NCBI RefSeq assembly: GCF_002305895.1 | Contig: NZ_CP022203.1 | Location: 5,124,501 to 5,188,500, forward strand | DNA length: 64,000 bases | Reading direction: 5' to 3' | Origin: Corallococcus macrosporus DSM 14697 | GTDB lineage: Bacteria; Myxococcota; Myxococcia; Myxococcales; Myxococcaceae | In this document: positions 45,643-58,586 of the stretch, one piece after another | Position numbering within the stretch: the stretch's first letter is position 1 | How the letters are laid out: each line of letters opens with the position of its first letter | Position numbers and translations under genes: made by a program | Notes under the pieces: generated by a model | The model's database searches: none | Told to the model about the DNA's origin: nothing | The model's input: only the letters and a program-made list of their open reading frames with translations

Positions 45643-46502
45643 CACGCCATCAACCTTTCGATGCGGGTGACGAGGATGCCCTCGCAGCCCAGGGCCTTCA
45701 GCGCGTTGATGGTGCGGTAGATGGTCTTCGCCGGCACCACCGCGTGCACCGCCACGAAGTCCCCGCCATCCAGCACGTCCACCACGGTGGGCCCATTGAG
45801 GCCCGGCAGGACTTCTCGCACGCGGATGAGCGCCTCCCTTGGCACGTTGGCCATCAGGTAGCGCTTGCCGCGCGCCGCCAGCACCGAGCCCAGGGCCTGC
45901 GTCAGCTCGTCCAGCTTCCGCTGCGCGTCCGCGGAGTTGCCCTTGCAGGCCACCAGCCGCGCGCTGGACTCCAGCACCGTGGCCACCTCGCGCAGGCCGT
46001 TCATCTTCAGCGTGGAGCCCGTGGACGTGAGGTCCACGACGATGTCCGCGATGCCCAGGTGCGGGGCGATCTCCGCCGCGCCCGACACCGGCACCACCGC
46101 CACCGGCTGCCCCCGCTTCGCGAAGTACTCCTGCGTGAGCCGGGGGAAGCAGGACGCCACCCGCATCCCGGCCTTCACCTCCGCTGGTGACGCGAGGCCG
46201 CTCTCCTCCCGCGCCGCCACCACCAGGCGGCACCTGCCGAACTCCAGGTCCATCAGCAGGTCCAGCTCGCGGCCGGCCTCGCACACCAGGTCCCATCCGG
46301 TGACGCCCGCGTGCGCGGCGCCGTCGGCCACGAACTCCGGGATGTCCTGGGCGCGGACGAAGATGGCTTCGAACTCGCCGCCCAGGGACGCGGTGAGCGC
46401 GCGCTCGCCCCGGGCGCGCACCTCCAGCCCCGCGTCATTGAACAGCTCCCGGACCTCGTCCGAGAGGCGGCCTTTGTTGGGCAGTGCAATCTTCAGCAGC
46501 AT
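45642..46502 (-). CDS. hisG: ATP phosphoribosyltransferase HisG (long form)
   Basis: A 286-residue enzyme that commits ATP and PRPP to histidine synthesis. It begins MLLKIALPNKGRLSDEV, and the PRPP loop is DIVVDLTSTGSTLKMNGL. The extra C-terminal ACT-like domain (about 215-286, NGPTVVDVLDGGDFVAVHAV) marks the long, histidine-inhibited form that needs no HisZ. It is the first gene of the operon, and a His-rich leader peptide and attenuator lie directly upstream. Confidence 0.97.
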   Translation of the reverse strand: MLLKIALPNKGRLSDEVRELFNDAGLEVRARGERALTASLGGEFEAIFVRAQDIPEFVADGAAHAGVTGWDLVCEAGRELDLLMDLEFGRCRLVVAAREESGLASPAEVKAGMRVASCFPRLTQEYFAKRGQPVAVVPVSGAAEIAPHLGIADIVVDLTSTGSTLKMNGLREVATVLESSARLVACKGNSADAQRKLDELTQALGSVLAARGKRYLMANVPREALIRVREVLPGLNGPTVVDVLDGGDFVAVHAVVPAKTIYRTINALKALGCEGILVTRIERLMA

Positions 46503-46546
46503 GGGAGGACCTTCGGGACAGCGAGGGGACAGACGGCGCGGAAACG

Positions 46547-46577
46547 AAAAAAGGCCCGTCCTGGGGGGACGGGCCTT
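46547..46577 (-). terminator. his operon attenuator (rho-independent terminator)
   Basis: On the minus strand AAGGCCCGTCC, loop CCCCA and GGACGGGCCTT are followed by a six-T run. The 11-bp stem is perfect. It lies between the leader-peptide stop (46611) and hisG (46502). Its 5' arm with flank (CGAAGGCCCGTC) can instead pair with GACGGG-A-CC-G-TTCG inside the leader peptide gene (46639-46652), a candidate antiterminator. Confidence 0.85.
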
Positions 46578-46610
46578 CGGTCGCTGCGGCAGGTGCCGAG
46601 GTGGGTGCGT

Positions 46611-46703
46611 CTAGCGTCTCACCCAGGCATGCGCATGGCGAACGGTCCCGTCGGGGCCGAGCCGATGATGCGCATGGTGATGGTGAAGGGACGCGAAGAG
46701 CAT
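46611..46703 (-). CDS. hisL: his operon leader peptide (His-rich)
   Basis: A 30-codon open frame reading MLFASLHHHHAHHRLGPDGT and then VRHAHAWVRR, with eight His codons, six of them in codons 7-13. It ends 34 bases before the terminator stem. This is the classical architecture of a ribosome-mediated attenuator. When His-tRNA is scarce the ribosome should stall in the HHHHAHH run, freeing the antiterminator segment at codons 18-22. No ribosome-binding site is visible before ATG 46703, and the predicted transcription start is almost at the ATG, so a leaderless start is possible. Confidence 0.85.
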   Translation of the reverse strand: MLFASLHHHHAHHRLGPDGTVRHAHAWVRR

Positions 46704-46710
46704 CGCAGCA

Positions 46711-46739
46711 TGAGTAGCGACAAAGCGCCCCGCCGTCAA
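46711..46739 (-). promoter_or_regulatory. candidate promoter of the his operon
   Basis: TTGACG (46739-46734) is followed 17 bases later by TACTCA (46716-46711) on the minus strand. The -35 match is strong and the -10 weak. Predicted start is near 46704, next to the leader-peptide ATG. Confidence 0.4.
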
Positions 46740-46803
46740 CCGGGCCCGGGGCGGGGCCCGCGCGGCGCTTGCAAACACCCGCGCGGGCGAGCAGGAAGCG
46801 CCC

Positions 46804-47922
46804 ATGCGAGTCTCGGACGTCATCATCGTGGGTGGGGGCATCATGGGCTGCGGCATCGCGCTGCGGCTGCGGCAGGCGGGGGTGCGCGTCACCGTGCTGG
46901 AGCGGTCCATCCCGGGCGCGGAGGCCTCCAGCGCGGCGGCGGGGATGCTGGCGCCCCAGATGGAGTCCGACGGCCCTGGCGCCTTCCTCGACCTGTGCCT
47001 GCGAAGCCGCGGCCTCTACCCCGCCTTCGCCGCCGAGCTGCGCGAGCTGTCCGGCGTGGACGTGGCCTACCGGCCCTGCGGCATCCTCAAGGTCGCCTTC
47101 GACGAGGCCGGCCTGCACCACCTGGACGCCACGGTGGCGTGGCAACGCGGACTGGGGCTCCGGGCGGAGCTGCTCGACGGCGCCTCGGCCCGGGCCCTGG
47201 AGCCCCGCCTCTCCGCGAAGGCCGTGGGCGCCGCCCACTTCCCGGATGATCACCAGTTGGACAACCGGCTCCTGGTGCGCGCGCTGACCATGGCCGCCGC
47301 CCGGGTGGGCGCGGAGTTCCGCACCGGCCATGTGCGCGGCGTCGCGCAGGAGGGCGGACGCGCGGTGGGCGTGGACCTGGACGGCGAGCTGCTTCGCGCC
47401 GACGCGGTGGTGGTGGCCGCGGGCTCCTGGTCCGCGATGGTCCACGGCGCGGGCGTGGAGGCCCGGGCGGTGCGGCCCGCGCGCGGGCAGATGGTTCAAT
47501 TCCAGACACGCCTGCCGCTGCTGGAGCGCGTCCTCGTGTCCGCGAAGGGCTACCTGGTCCCCCGCGCGGACGGGCGCGTCATCGCCGGCAGCACCATGGA
47601 GATGGTGGGCTTCGACAAGCAGGTGACGGCGGCGGGCCTGGCCCGCATCCTGGACATGGCCCTGGAGCTGTGCCCGGAGCTGGGTCCGGCCCCGGTGACG
47701 GAGACCTGGGCGGGCTTCCGCCCCTGGACGGAGGACCAGCGCCCCTACCTGGGCGAAGGCCCGGTGCCCGGCCTCTTCCTGGCCACGGGGCACTTCCGCA
47801 ACGGCATCCTCCTGGCGCCCATCACCGCGAAGCTCGTCACGCAGGCCGTGCTGGGTGAGCGCCCCACGGTGGACCTGGCCCCCTTCCGCTACGACCGCGC
47901 GCGGCCCCAACCCCGCGCCTGA
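46804..47922 (+). CDS. thiO: glycine oxidase ThiO (FAD-dependent)
   Basis: A 372-residue D-amino-acid-oxidase-fold enzyme that oxidises glycine to the imine used in thiazole synthesis. FAD motif VIIVGGGIMGCGIALRLRQ is at the N-terminus, followed by GAEASSAAAGMLAPQ, which is typical of ThiO. RPARGQMVQF and the C-terminal GHFRNGILLAPITAKL also fit. It stands alone, divergent from the his operon. ThiC lies 5 kb away, which supports the thiamine role. AGGA precedes ATG 46804. Confidence 0.9.
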   Translation: MRVSDVIIVGGGIMGCGIALRLRQAGVRVTVLERSIPGAEASSAAAGMLAPQMESDGPGAFLDLCLRSRGLYPAFAAELRELSGVDVAYRPCGILKVAFDEAGLHHLDATVAWQRGLGLRAELLDGASARALEPRLSAKAVGAAHFPDDHQLDNRLLVRALTMAAARVGAEFRTGHVRGVAQEGGRAVGVDLDGELLRADAVVVAAGSWSAMVHGAGVEARAVRPARGQMVQFQTRLPLLERVLVSAKGYLVPRADGRVIAGSTMEMVGFDKQVTAAGLARILDMALELCPELGPAPVTETWAGFRPWTEDQRPYLGEGPVPGLFLATGHFRNGILLAPITAKLVTQAVLGERPTVDLAPFRYDRARPQPRA

Positions 47923-48130
47923 GTGCCTCCGATGTCCAGGGGCGGGAAGACGCCACGGGCCCCTCCGGACGCAGGTGTCACGACACGCGCCCCGGGGGCC
48001 TTCCCCCTCTCTGGGAGCACGGGCGAACGGGCGGGCGGTCCCGCCGCGGGCTCCGAGCGGGAAAAGGGGGGCTGCCCGCCCGCCTGTCCCCCTACCTCCA
48101 GGGGGCGGCTCCCCAAGACGCCCTCCGAAC

Positions 48131-48151
48131 GATCAGCCGTGAAAGCTGATC
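48131..48151 (+). other. hairpin-forming element upstream of the HD-GYP gene
   Basis: GATCAGC and GCTGATC form a perfect 7-bp stem around the loop CGTGAAA, followed by the AT-richer stretch CGGTGCTAAATTCCCG. It lies in a 250-bp gene-free stretch that otherwise shows only GC-rich sequence. It could be an operator, or part of a structured RNA leader. It matches no riboswitch class I can name with confidence. Confidence 0.4.
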
Positions 48152-48173
48152 CGGTGCTAAATTCCCGTACTCG

Positions 48174-49448
48174 TTGGCCAATGAAACCCGGAAACCTCTA
48201 GAATCGCTCGCCGTGGAAGCCATCCCCCCTGCCCCACCCCGAATCCTCATCGTCGATGATGACGACTCCGTACGCGACGTCATCTCCGTCCTGCTGCGTG
48301 AGGAAGGCTACAACTGCGTCGTCGCCAACGGGGCCGAGATGGCCCTGGACCTGGCGGGCGAGGAGGAGACGCCGCTCGTCATCAGCGACATGAAGATGCC
48401 GGGCAAGGACGGCCTCTGGCTCCTGGAGAACCTGCGCGAGCGGCTCCCCGACACCTCCGTCATCATGCTCACCGGCTACGGCGACACCGAGTCCGCCGTG
48501 GACTGCCTGCGCCGCGGGGCCGTGGACTACCTGCTCAAGCCCCCCAAGCTCACCGACCTCATCCGCGCCATCGAGCGCGCGCTGGCCAAGCGGCGCATCG
48601 AGATGGCCCGCAAGCGCTACCAGAAGAAGCTGGAGCGGAAGGTCCGGGACAGGACGGCCGAGCTGCGCAGCGCCCTGCGGGACATCGCCAACACGTACCA
48701 GAACACGCTGCTGGCCCTCGTCGCCGCCCTGGACGCGCGCGAGCACGAGACGAGCGACCACTCCCAGCGCGTGGTCAGCTACACGTCCGCCATCGCCACC
48801 CGCATGGGCATCCAGGGCAAGGAGCTGGAGGAGATTGGACGCGGCGCGCTGCTGCACGACATCGGGAAGATTGGCGTGCCGGACGCGGTGCTCCTCAAGC
48901 CGGGAAAGCTGACGCCGGACGAGTGGCTGGAGATGCGCAAGCACCCGGACATCGGCTTCCAGATGATCCAGGCCATTCCGTTCCTGGACACGCCCGCCTC
49001 CATCGTCCTGTCGCACCAGGAGCGCTGGGACGGCGCGGGCTACCCGCGCAACCTCCAGCGGCAGGAGATCCACATCGGCGCGCGCATCTTCGCGGTGGCG
49101 GACACGCTGGACGCCATGACGAGTGACCGGCCGTACCGCAAGGGCACGACGTTCACCAACGCCATCCAGGAGATCAAGCGCTGCGCCAACACGCAGTTCG
49201 ACCCGGAGGTCGTGCGTGCGTTCCTCGACATTGGCGAGGAGGGGCTGATCCGCATCAAGCAGGAGATGGCGACGAAGAAGCTCCAGCTCCCGCAGGCCGA
49301 GCAGGACGCGAATGACGCCGAGGCGGAGCTGGCGCGGCTCACGGACCTGGATGACGAAGTGGACGGCGCCACGCCCGGCCGCTCCGCCGCCGACGATGAC
49401 GAGGCCAAGCCCGCCGTCGTTCGTTCAGCGGCTGGCAACAAGGGGTGA
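48174..49448 (+). CDS. response regulator with HD-GYP cyclic-di-GMP phosphodiesterase domain
   Basis: About 424 residues. The receiver domain (ILIVDDDDSVRDV, phospho-acceptor Asp in VISDMKMPGKDG, Lys in LLKPPK) is followed by a coiled linker and an HD-GYP domain. The domain shows HDIGKIGVPD near residue 225 and HQERWDGAGYP near residue 285, with the ADTLDAMTSDRPYRK block. It should hydrolyse cyclic di-GMP or cGAMP in response to phosphorylation. An acidic tail of about 60 residues is probably disordered. The start is TTG 48174 or GTG 48213; neither has a clear ribosome-binding site. The stop codon overlaps a possible moaA GTG start. Confidence 0.9.
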   Translation: MANETRKPLESLAVEAIPPAPPRILIVDDDDSVRDVISVLLREEGYNCVVANGAEMALDLAGEEETPLVISDMKMPGKDGLWLLENLRERLPDTSVIMLTGYGDTESAVDCLRRGAVDYLLKPPKLTDLIRAIERALAKRRIEMARKRYQKKLERKVRDRTAELRSALRDIANTYQNTLLALVAALDAREHETSDHSQRVVSYTSAIATRMGIQGKELEEIGRGALLHDIGKIGVPDAVLLKPGKLTPDEWLEMRKHPDIGFQMIQAIPFLDTPASIVLSHQERWDGAGYPRNLQRQEIHIGARIFAVADTLDAMTSDRPYRKGTTFTNAIQEIKRCANTQFDPEVVRAFLDIGEEGLIRIKQEMATKKLQLPQAEQDANDAEAELARLTDLDDEVDGATPGRSAADDDEAKPAVVRSAAGNKG

Positions 49449-49504
49449 GCCTGGCGGGAAGAGATGACCCGTCCAAGGGCGGCTGTTATGAGGACAGGCC
49501 CGCC

Positions 49505-50509
49505 GTGACGACTCCTGCTCCACAGCCGCCGCCCTCCGTGCTGGCGCCGCCCCTGCTGGACGCGCAGGGGCGGCGGATGACGTACCTGCGGCTGAGCATC
49601 ACCGACCGGTGCAACTTCCGGTGCAGCTACTGCTCGCCCGCCTCGTGGGGTGGCAAGCGGGATTTGCTGGGCGCCGAGGAGCTGGAGCGCATCACCTCCG
49701 TCTTCGCCCGCATGGGCATCCGCCGCGTGCGGCTGACGGGCGGTGAGCCGCTGATCCGCCCGGACATCCTCGACATCGCCCGGCGCATCGCGGCCGTGCC
49801 CGGCATCCAGCACCTGGCCATCACCAGCAACGCCAGCCACCTGGAGCGGCTCGCCGCGCCGCTGCGCGAGGCCGGCGTCACCCAGCTCAACCTGAGCCTG
49901 GACACCCTCTCCGCGGAGACGTTCCGCCGCATCTCCAAGCAGGGCGACATCGGCGCCGTCATGCGCGGCCTCGACGCGGCGGCCCGCGCCGGCTACGCGT
50001 CCCTCAAGCTCAACGTCGTCGTCCTGCGCGGCGTGAATGACGAGGAGGCGCCGGCCCTGGTGGCCTACGCGCACGCGCGCGGCTTCACGCCCCGCTTCAT
50101 CGAGCTGATGCCCTTCGGCCAGGGCACCCCGGTGCCCACCGCGGAGCTGGTGGAGCGGCTCCAGGCCTCCGGGCTGCCCCTGACGCCCGAGCCCGACGAC
50201 ACGGGAGACGCGTCCGGGCCGGCCCGCTACTGGCGCGCGCCCGAGGGCCGCGTGGGCTTCATCTCCCCGCTCACCCAGAACTTCTGCGGAAGCTGCAACC
50301 GGGTGCGCGTGGCGTCCAATGGAGACCTGCGGAGCTGTCTCGGTGGACGCGCGCAGGCGCCGCTGCACCAGCTCATCCGCGGCGGCGCCAGTGACGTGGA
50401 GCTGGCCGTGGCCATCCGCCGCGCCCTGGGCGACAAGCCGGAAGGCCACCGCTTCACCGAGCCCGGCAACGGCGCCACCCTGCTGTCCATGATGGGGATT
50501 GGCGGCTGA
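49505..50509 (+). CDS. moaA: GTP 3',8-cyclase MoaA
   Basis: A radical SAM enzyme starting molybdenum cofactor synthesis from GTP; 334 residues from GTG 49505. The radical SAM motif is CNFRCSYC, the substrate-side cluster has Cys in NFCGSCNRVRV and later SCLGG, and the C-terminus ends in Gly-Gly. TGGEPLIRPD and LNLSLDTLS are also typical. GTG 49445 would add 20 poorly conserved residues and overlap the previous gene by four bases (GTGA). The N-terminus (MTTPAPQPPPS) favours 49505. Confidence 0.94.
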   Translation: MTTPAPQPPPSVLAPPLLDAQGRRMTYLRLSITDRCNFRCSYCSPASWGGKRDLLGAEELERITSVFARMGIRRVRLTGGEPLIRPDILDIARRIAAVPGIQHLAITSNASHLERLAAPLREAGVTQLNLSLDTLSAETFRRISKQGDIGAVMRGLDAAARAGYASLKLNVVVLRGVNDEEAPALVAYAHARGFTPRFIELMPFGQGTPVPTAELVERLQASGLPLTPEPDDTGDASGPARYWRAPEGRVGFISPLTQNFCGSCNRVRVASNGDLRSCLGGRAQAPLHQLIRGGASDVELAVAIRRALGDKPEGHRFTEPGNGATLLSMMGIGG

Positions 50510-50517
50510 AGAAACGA

Positions 50518-50552
50518 CGGGCGGGCCCGCGCCTTCGCGCCTGGCCCGCCCG
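50518..50552 (-). terminator. GC-rich hairpin between convergent moaA and DUF4870 genes
   Basis: CGGGCGGGCC and GGCCCGCCCG form a perfect 10-bp stem around a 15-base loop. The minus-strand transcript would continue TCGTTTCTTC, so termination of the DUF4870 gene is more likely than of moaA. Confidence 0.55.
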
Positions 50553-50591
50553 GGTGCTCCTCGGCCCCAGCCCGAGGGGCTGGGGAATGCC

Positions 50592-50981
50592 CTACTTCAC
50601 CAGCCGGATGTTGACCGGGTACTTGTAGAGCTGCCCCTCGTTCGCCTTCAGGCCCGCGATGATGGCGAAGACGATGGCCACGACGCCGACGATGGGCAGC
50701 AGGACCAGCCCGATGCCGACGCACGCCGTGATGGCGCTGACGAAGGCCGCGATGAACATCGTGATCTGGAAGTTCAGCGACTCCACCGCGTGAGCGCGGA
50801 CGAAGGAGGACTCCTTGCCCTTCGTCAGCATCAACACCAGCGGCACGGCGAAGCCCAGGCCCACGAAGTTGGCCAGGATGGTGCCCATGTGCGCGAGCAG
50901 ACCCATCGTCTTCTCATCCTGGGTCGGCATCGGCGTGCCACTGACGAATGAACCGAGCTGTTCCTGCGGCGGAGTCTCCAT
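50592..50981 (-). CDS. DUF4870-family membrane protein
   Basis: A 129-residue protein. After a short polar N-terminus (METPPQEQLGSFVSG) come three to four hydrophobic segments (GTILANFVGLGFAVPLVLML, ITMFIAAFVSAITACVGIG, LVLLPIVGVVAIVFAIIAG). The DEKTMGLLAHMGTIL and VRAHAVESLNFQI stretches match the DUF4870/Tic20-like small membrane family. The function is unknown. ATG 50981 follows GAGGGG. Confidence 0.85.
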   Translation of the reverse strand: METPPQEQLGSFVSGTPMPTQDEKTMGLLAHMGTILANFVGLGFAVPLVLMLTKGKESSFVRAHAVESLNFQITMFIAAFVSAITACVGIGLVLLPIVGVVAIVFAIIAGLKANEGQLYKYPVNIRLVK

Positions 50982-51096
50982 TGAAATCCCCTCGAGAGAT
51001 GGCGCGGGCGCGCATACCGCGCCCTTCGGGATCCACCATGACACGCACCTGCGCTGATTGTCACGTCCAGGACAGGTGATCTGACGGGTCACCCGC

Positions 51097-55237
<4,141 letters not shown>

Positions 55238-55354
55238 GTTTCCCTCCCCGCCTGCACGGCACCACGGTACGAACGCGGCGTCCCGGAAGAAGCACTCGCG
55301 CGGCATGCGGGTTGAAGGGGCACTGCCTGCTCTGGTTTCGGCGGAGGTGAGCCC

Positions 55355-55852
55355 GTGACGAACGTGACCATCACTGAGTACGAAACGCGCCTCTATTGGC
55401 AGGGGGAGCGCGGCGCCGTGCTGACGAGCGACCGCGCGCCGCCCGTGCCCATTGGCCGTCCACTGAGCGGGCAGGACAGCGTGGCGGTGGGCCCCTGGTC
55501 CCCCGAGGCCCTGCTGGTGGGCGCGGTGGAGGGGCGCACCCTGCTGGCGTTCCTGGAGCAGGCGCGGGAGGCGGACGTGCGCGTGCTCTTCTACCAAAGC
55601 TCCGCGGTGGCCCGCGTCGTGTGCGGCGCGGACGGGCCGCCGCACCTCACCGACCTCATCGTGCGCCCGCACGTGGCGGTGGCCACCGAGGCCGACGCGG
55701 AAGCCGTCCGCCTCATCTTCTCCGAGCTCCCCTCGCACTGCTTCCCCAGCTCCGTCATCCACATCACTCCGCGCATCGAACCGGTGGTCGAAGCGTGGCA
55801 CGCTCGCCTCAATGGCCCGGGCGTGCCAGCCGTGACAGCCCCCGCATCCTGA
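55355..55852 (+). CDS. OsmC-like protein lacking the first catalytic Cys
   Basis: A 165-residue protein matching the OsmC/Ohr fold: TRLYWQGERGAVLTSDR, then GPWSPEALLVGAVEGRTLLAFLEQ and a second region with RLIFSELPSHCFPSSVIH. OsmC enzymes use a Cys pair to reduce organic hydroperoxides. Here the first position, normally Cys in the helix after the SPEALL motif, appears to be Gly or Arg, while the second (SHCFPSS) is kept. It may be non-catalytic or use another residue. GTG 55355 follows GGAGG. Confidence 0.75.
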   Translation: MTNVTITEYETRLYWQGERGAVLTSDRAPPVPIGRPLSGQDSVAVGPWSPEALLVGAVEGRTLLAFLEQAREADVRVLFYQSSAVARVVCGADGPPHLTDLIVRPHVAVATEADAEAVRLIFSELPSHCFPSSVIHITPRIEPVVEAWHARLNGPGVPAVTAPAS

Positions 55853-55879
55853 CCCGACAGCAAAGGCCCCACCTCCCCC

Positions 55880-57295
<1,416 letters not shown>

Positions 57296-57324
57296 CGGGC
57301 CGGCGTCCTGCTATCGTGCCTCGG

Positions 57325-58506
57325 ATGCGATTGCTTTCGAGGCGCGCCTCGGTTCACCGGGGCAACGTGCTGCTGCGTGTCCTGGTCCTGGGGGTGAGCG
57401 GCATCCTGCTGCTCGCCGTCCTCGCCATGGTGGCGTTCCAGCTCTGGGCCCAGCGGAAGCATGGCCCCGCCATCCAGGCGTTCAGGGATGATGTCACGTC
57501 GCAGGTGGACTTCTTCTGTGAGCAACAGGCCCTGCTCGGCAAGGAGCCGTGGTTTCACGAACCACGGGCCGCGGGCGATGCGGGCCCGCTGCTCAATGAT
57601 TGGCTCCGCGTGGCGTCCGGTCCGCCTGACCTCGGAGAGTCCCCGCTCCGGCTCCCGAGACACCTGCTGTTGTTACAGAAGTCCCTGGGCCCGGATGACT
57701 GGGTGACGTCAGACCTGGTCATGTCCAGCCTGGACTTTGGTTGGATGCGCCAACTTCATGCCTTTGATTACTGGAACGCCATTCCCCAAGCGTCCATCCC
57801 GCCGGACCATCGCTACTACATAACGGCCGCGCCCCTTCTGGAATTCTCGCTCCTGGTGCTCTGGTCGAAGCTCCGGCTCCGATATGCGATTGAGCAGGGC
57901 ACATCGCTCGAAGCCGTGCGGGATGTCCGCCAAATCGCATGGCTGGCGTACCGCACGGATACGCAGGTGGGCGGCATGTTCGCCATTGAACTGCTCAAGC
58001 TCGAAGGCAAGCTGCACGCGTCGATGGAGAACCCGCCTCCCGACTGGCGACCGATGAGCCCTGAACAACTGAAGCGCTTCACCGCCCTTCTGGAGTCCGC
58101 TCCGGCCTATTCGAGCATCGCCACACCCGCGGAGGTCGGCCGGAAGGCGCGCGCGTGTGAGCCGGCCATCGGCCGCTGTATCGGCCTGGTGGAAGCAGCA
58201 GCGCTCAACCGGTACCTGGAGCCCATCGCGAAGGATGCGTACCGGGCTGAGTACCTGGCGCTCAAGGCAAACAACGGCGTAGGCACCTGCCCTACGGATT
58301 TGCTGGCAACCATCTGGGAGCAGGGCATTACGATCGACGAGCCTCTGACAATCCATGGCCATGGCGCGGAAGACTATCGTCCTCTACCGGCGCGGCTGCT
58401 CCCAACGCGCGCCATCAAGATGCCCCTCACCCTTGAGGTACTGGCATCCATGCTGCGAGGCCCCGACAAACTCCGAGCCCTCAAGGACGTGCCGCCCACG
58501 CCTTAG
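57325..58506 (+). CDS. orphan membrane-anchored protein of unknown function
   Basis: A 393-residue protein that I do not recognise. One membrane helix (VLGVSGILLLAVLAMVAFQLW) follows a basic N-terminus. The rest looks alpha-helical and extracytoplasmic, with Tyr/Trp-rich stretches (FGWMRQLHAFDYWNAI, PDHRYYITAAP) and two pairs of Cys near the C-terminal half (RACEPAIGRCIG). GC content and codon use look lower than the neighbours, which hints at later acquisition. It is followed by the BlaI/BlaR1 operator region. ATG 57325 is preferred to 57316. Confidence 0.6.
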   Translation: MRLLSRRASVHRGNVLLRVLVLGVSGILLLAVLAMVAFQLWAQRKHGPAIQAFRDDVTSQVDFFCEQQALLGKEPWFHEPRAAGDAGPLLNDWLRVASGPPDLGESPLRLPRHLLLLQKSLGPDDWVTSDLVMSSLDFGWMRQLHAFDYWNAIPQASIPPDHRYYITAAPLLEFSLLVLWSKLRLRYAIEQGTSLEAVRDVRQIAWLAYRTDTQVGGMFAIELLKLEGKLHASMENPPPDWRPMSPEQLKRFTALLESAPAYSSIATPAEVGRKARACEPAIGRCIGLVEAAALNRYLEPIAKDAYRAEYLALKANNGVGTCPTDLLATIWEQGITIDEPLTIHGHGAEDYRPLPARLLPTRAIKMPLTLEVLASMLRGPDKLRALKDVPPTP

Positions 58507-58537
58507 CAAGGTCAATGCCTTCCCGAGGCCGACATCT

Positions 58538-58551
58538 ACGACGAGCGTCGT
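58538..58551. promoter_or_regulatory. BlaI-type operator 1 (ACGACGAGCGTCGT)
   Basis: A perfect palindrome apart from the central two bases, with the same half-site (ACGAC) as operator 2. The two centres are 22 bp apart, which puts both dimers on the same face of the helix. Confidence 0.75.
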
Positions 58552-58579
58552 TGACTCTTACGACGCCCGTCGTAATACT
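58551..58579 (+). promoter_or_regulatory. blaI promoter with the second operator inside its spacer
   Basis: TTGACT (58551-58556) and AATACT (58574-58579) are 17 bases apart. Predicted start is near 58586, essentially at ATG 58587, so the message may be leaderless; no ribosome-binding site is present. Confidence 0.6.
58558..58575. promoter_or_regulatory. BlaI-type operator 2 (TTACGACGCCCGTCGTAA)
   Basis: A perfect 18-base palindrome with arms TTACGACG and CGTCGTAA. It occupies most of the promoter spacer, so bound repressor would block RNA polymerase. The layout of two dyads before blaI matches described BlaI/MecI operators, although the half-site sequence differs (TACGAC). Confidence 0.8.
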
Positions 58580-58586
58580 CCGCGAC

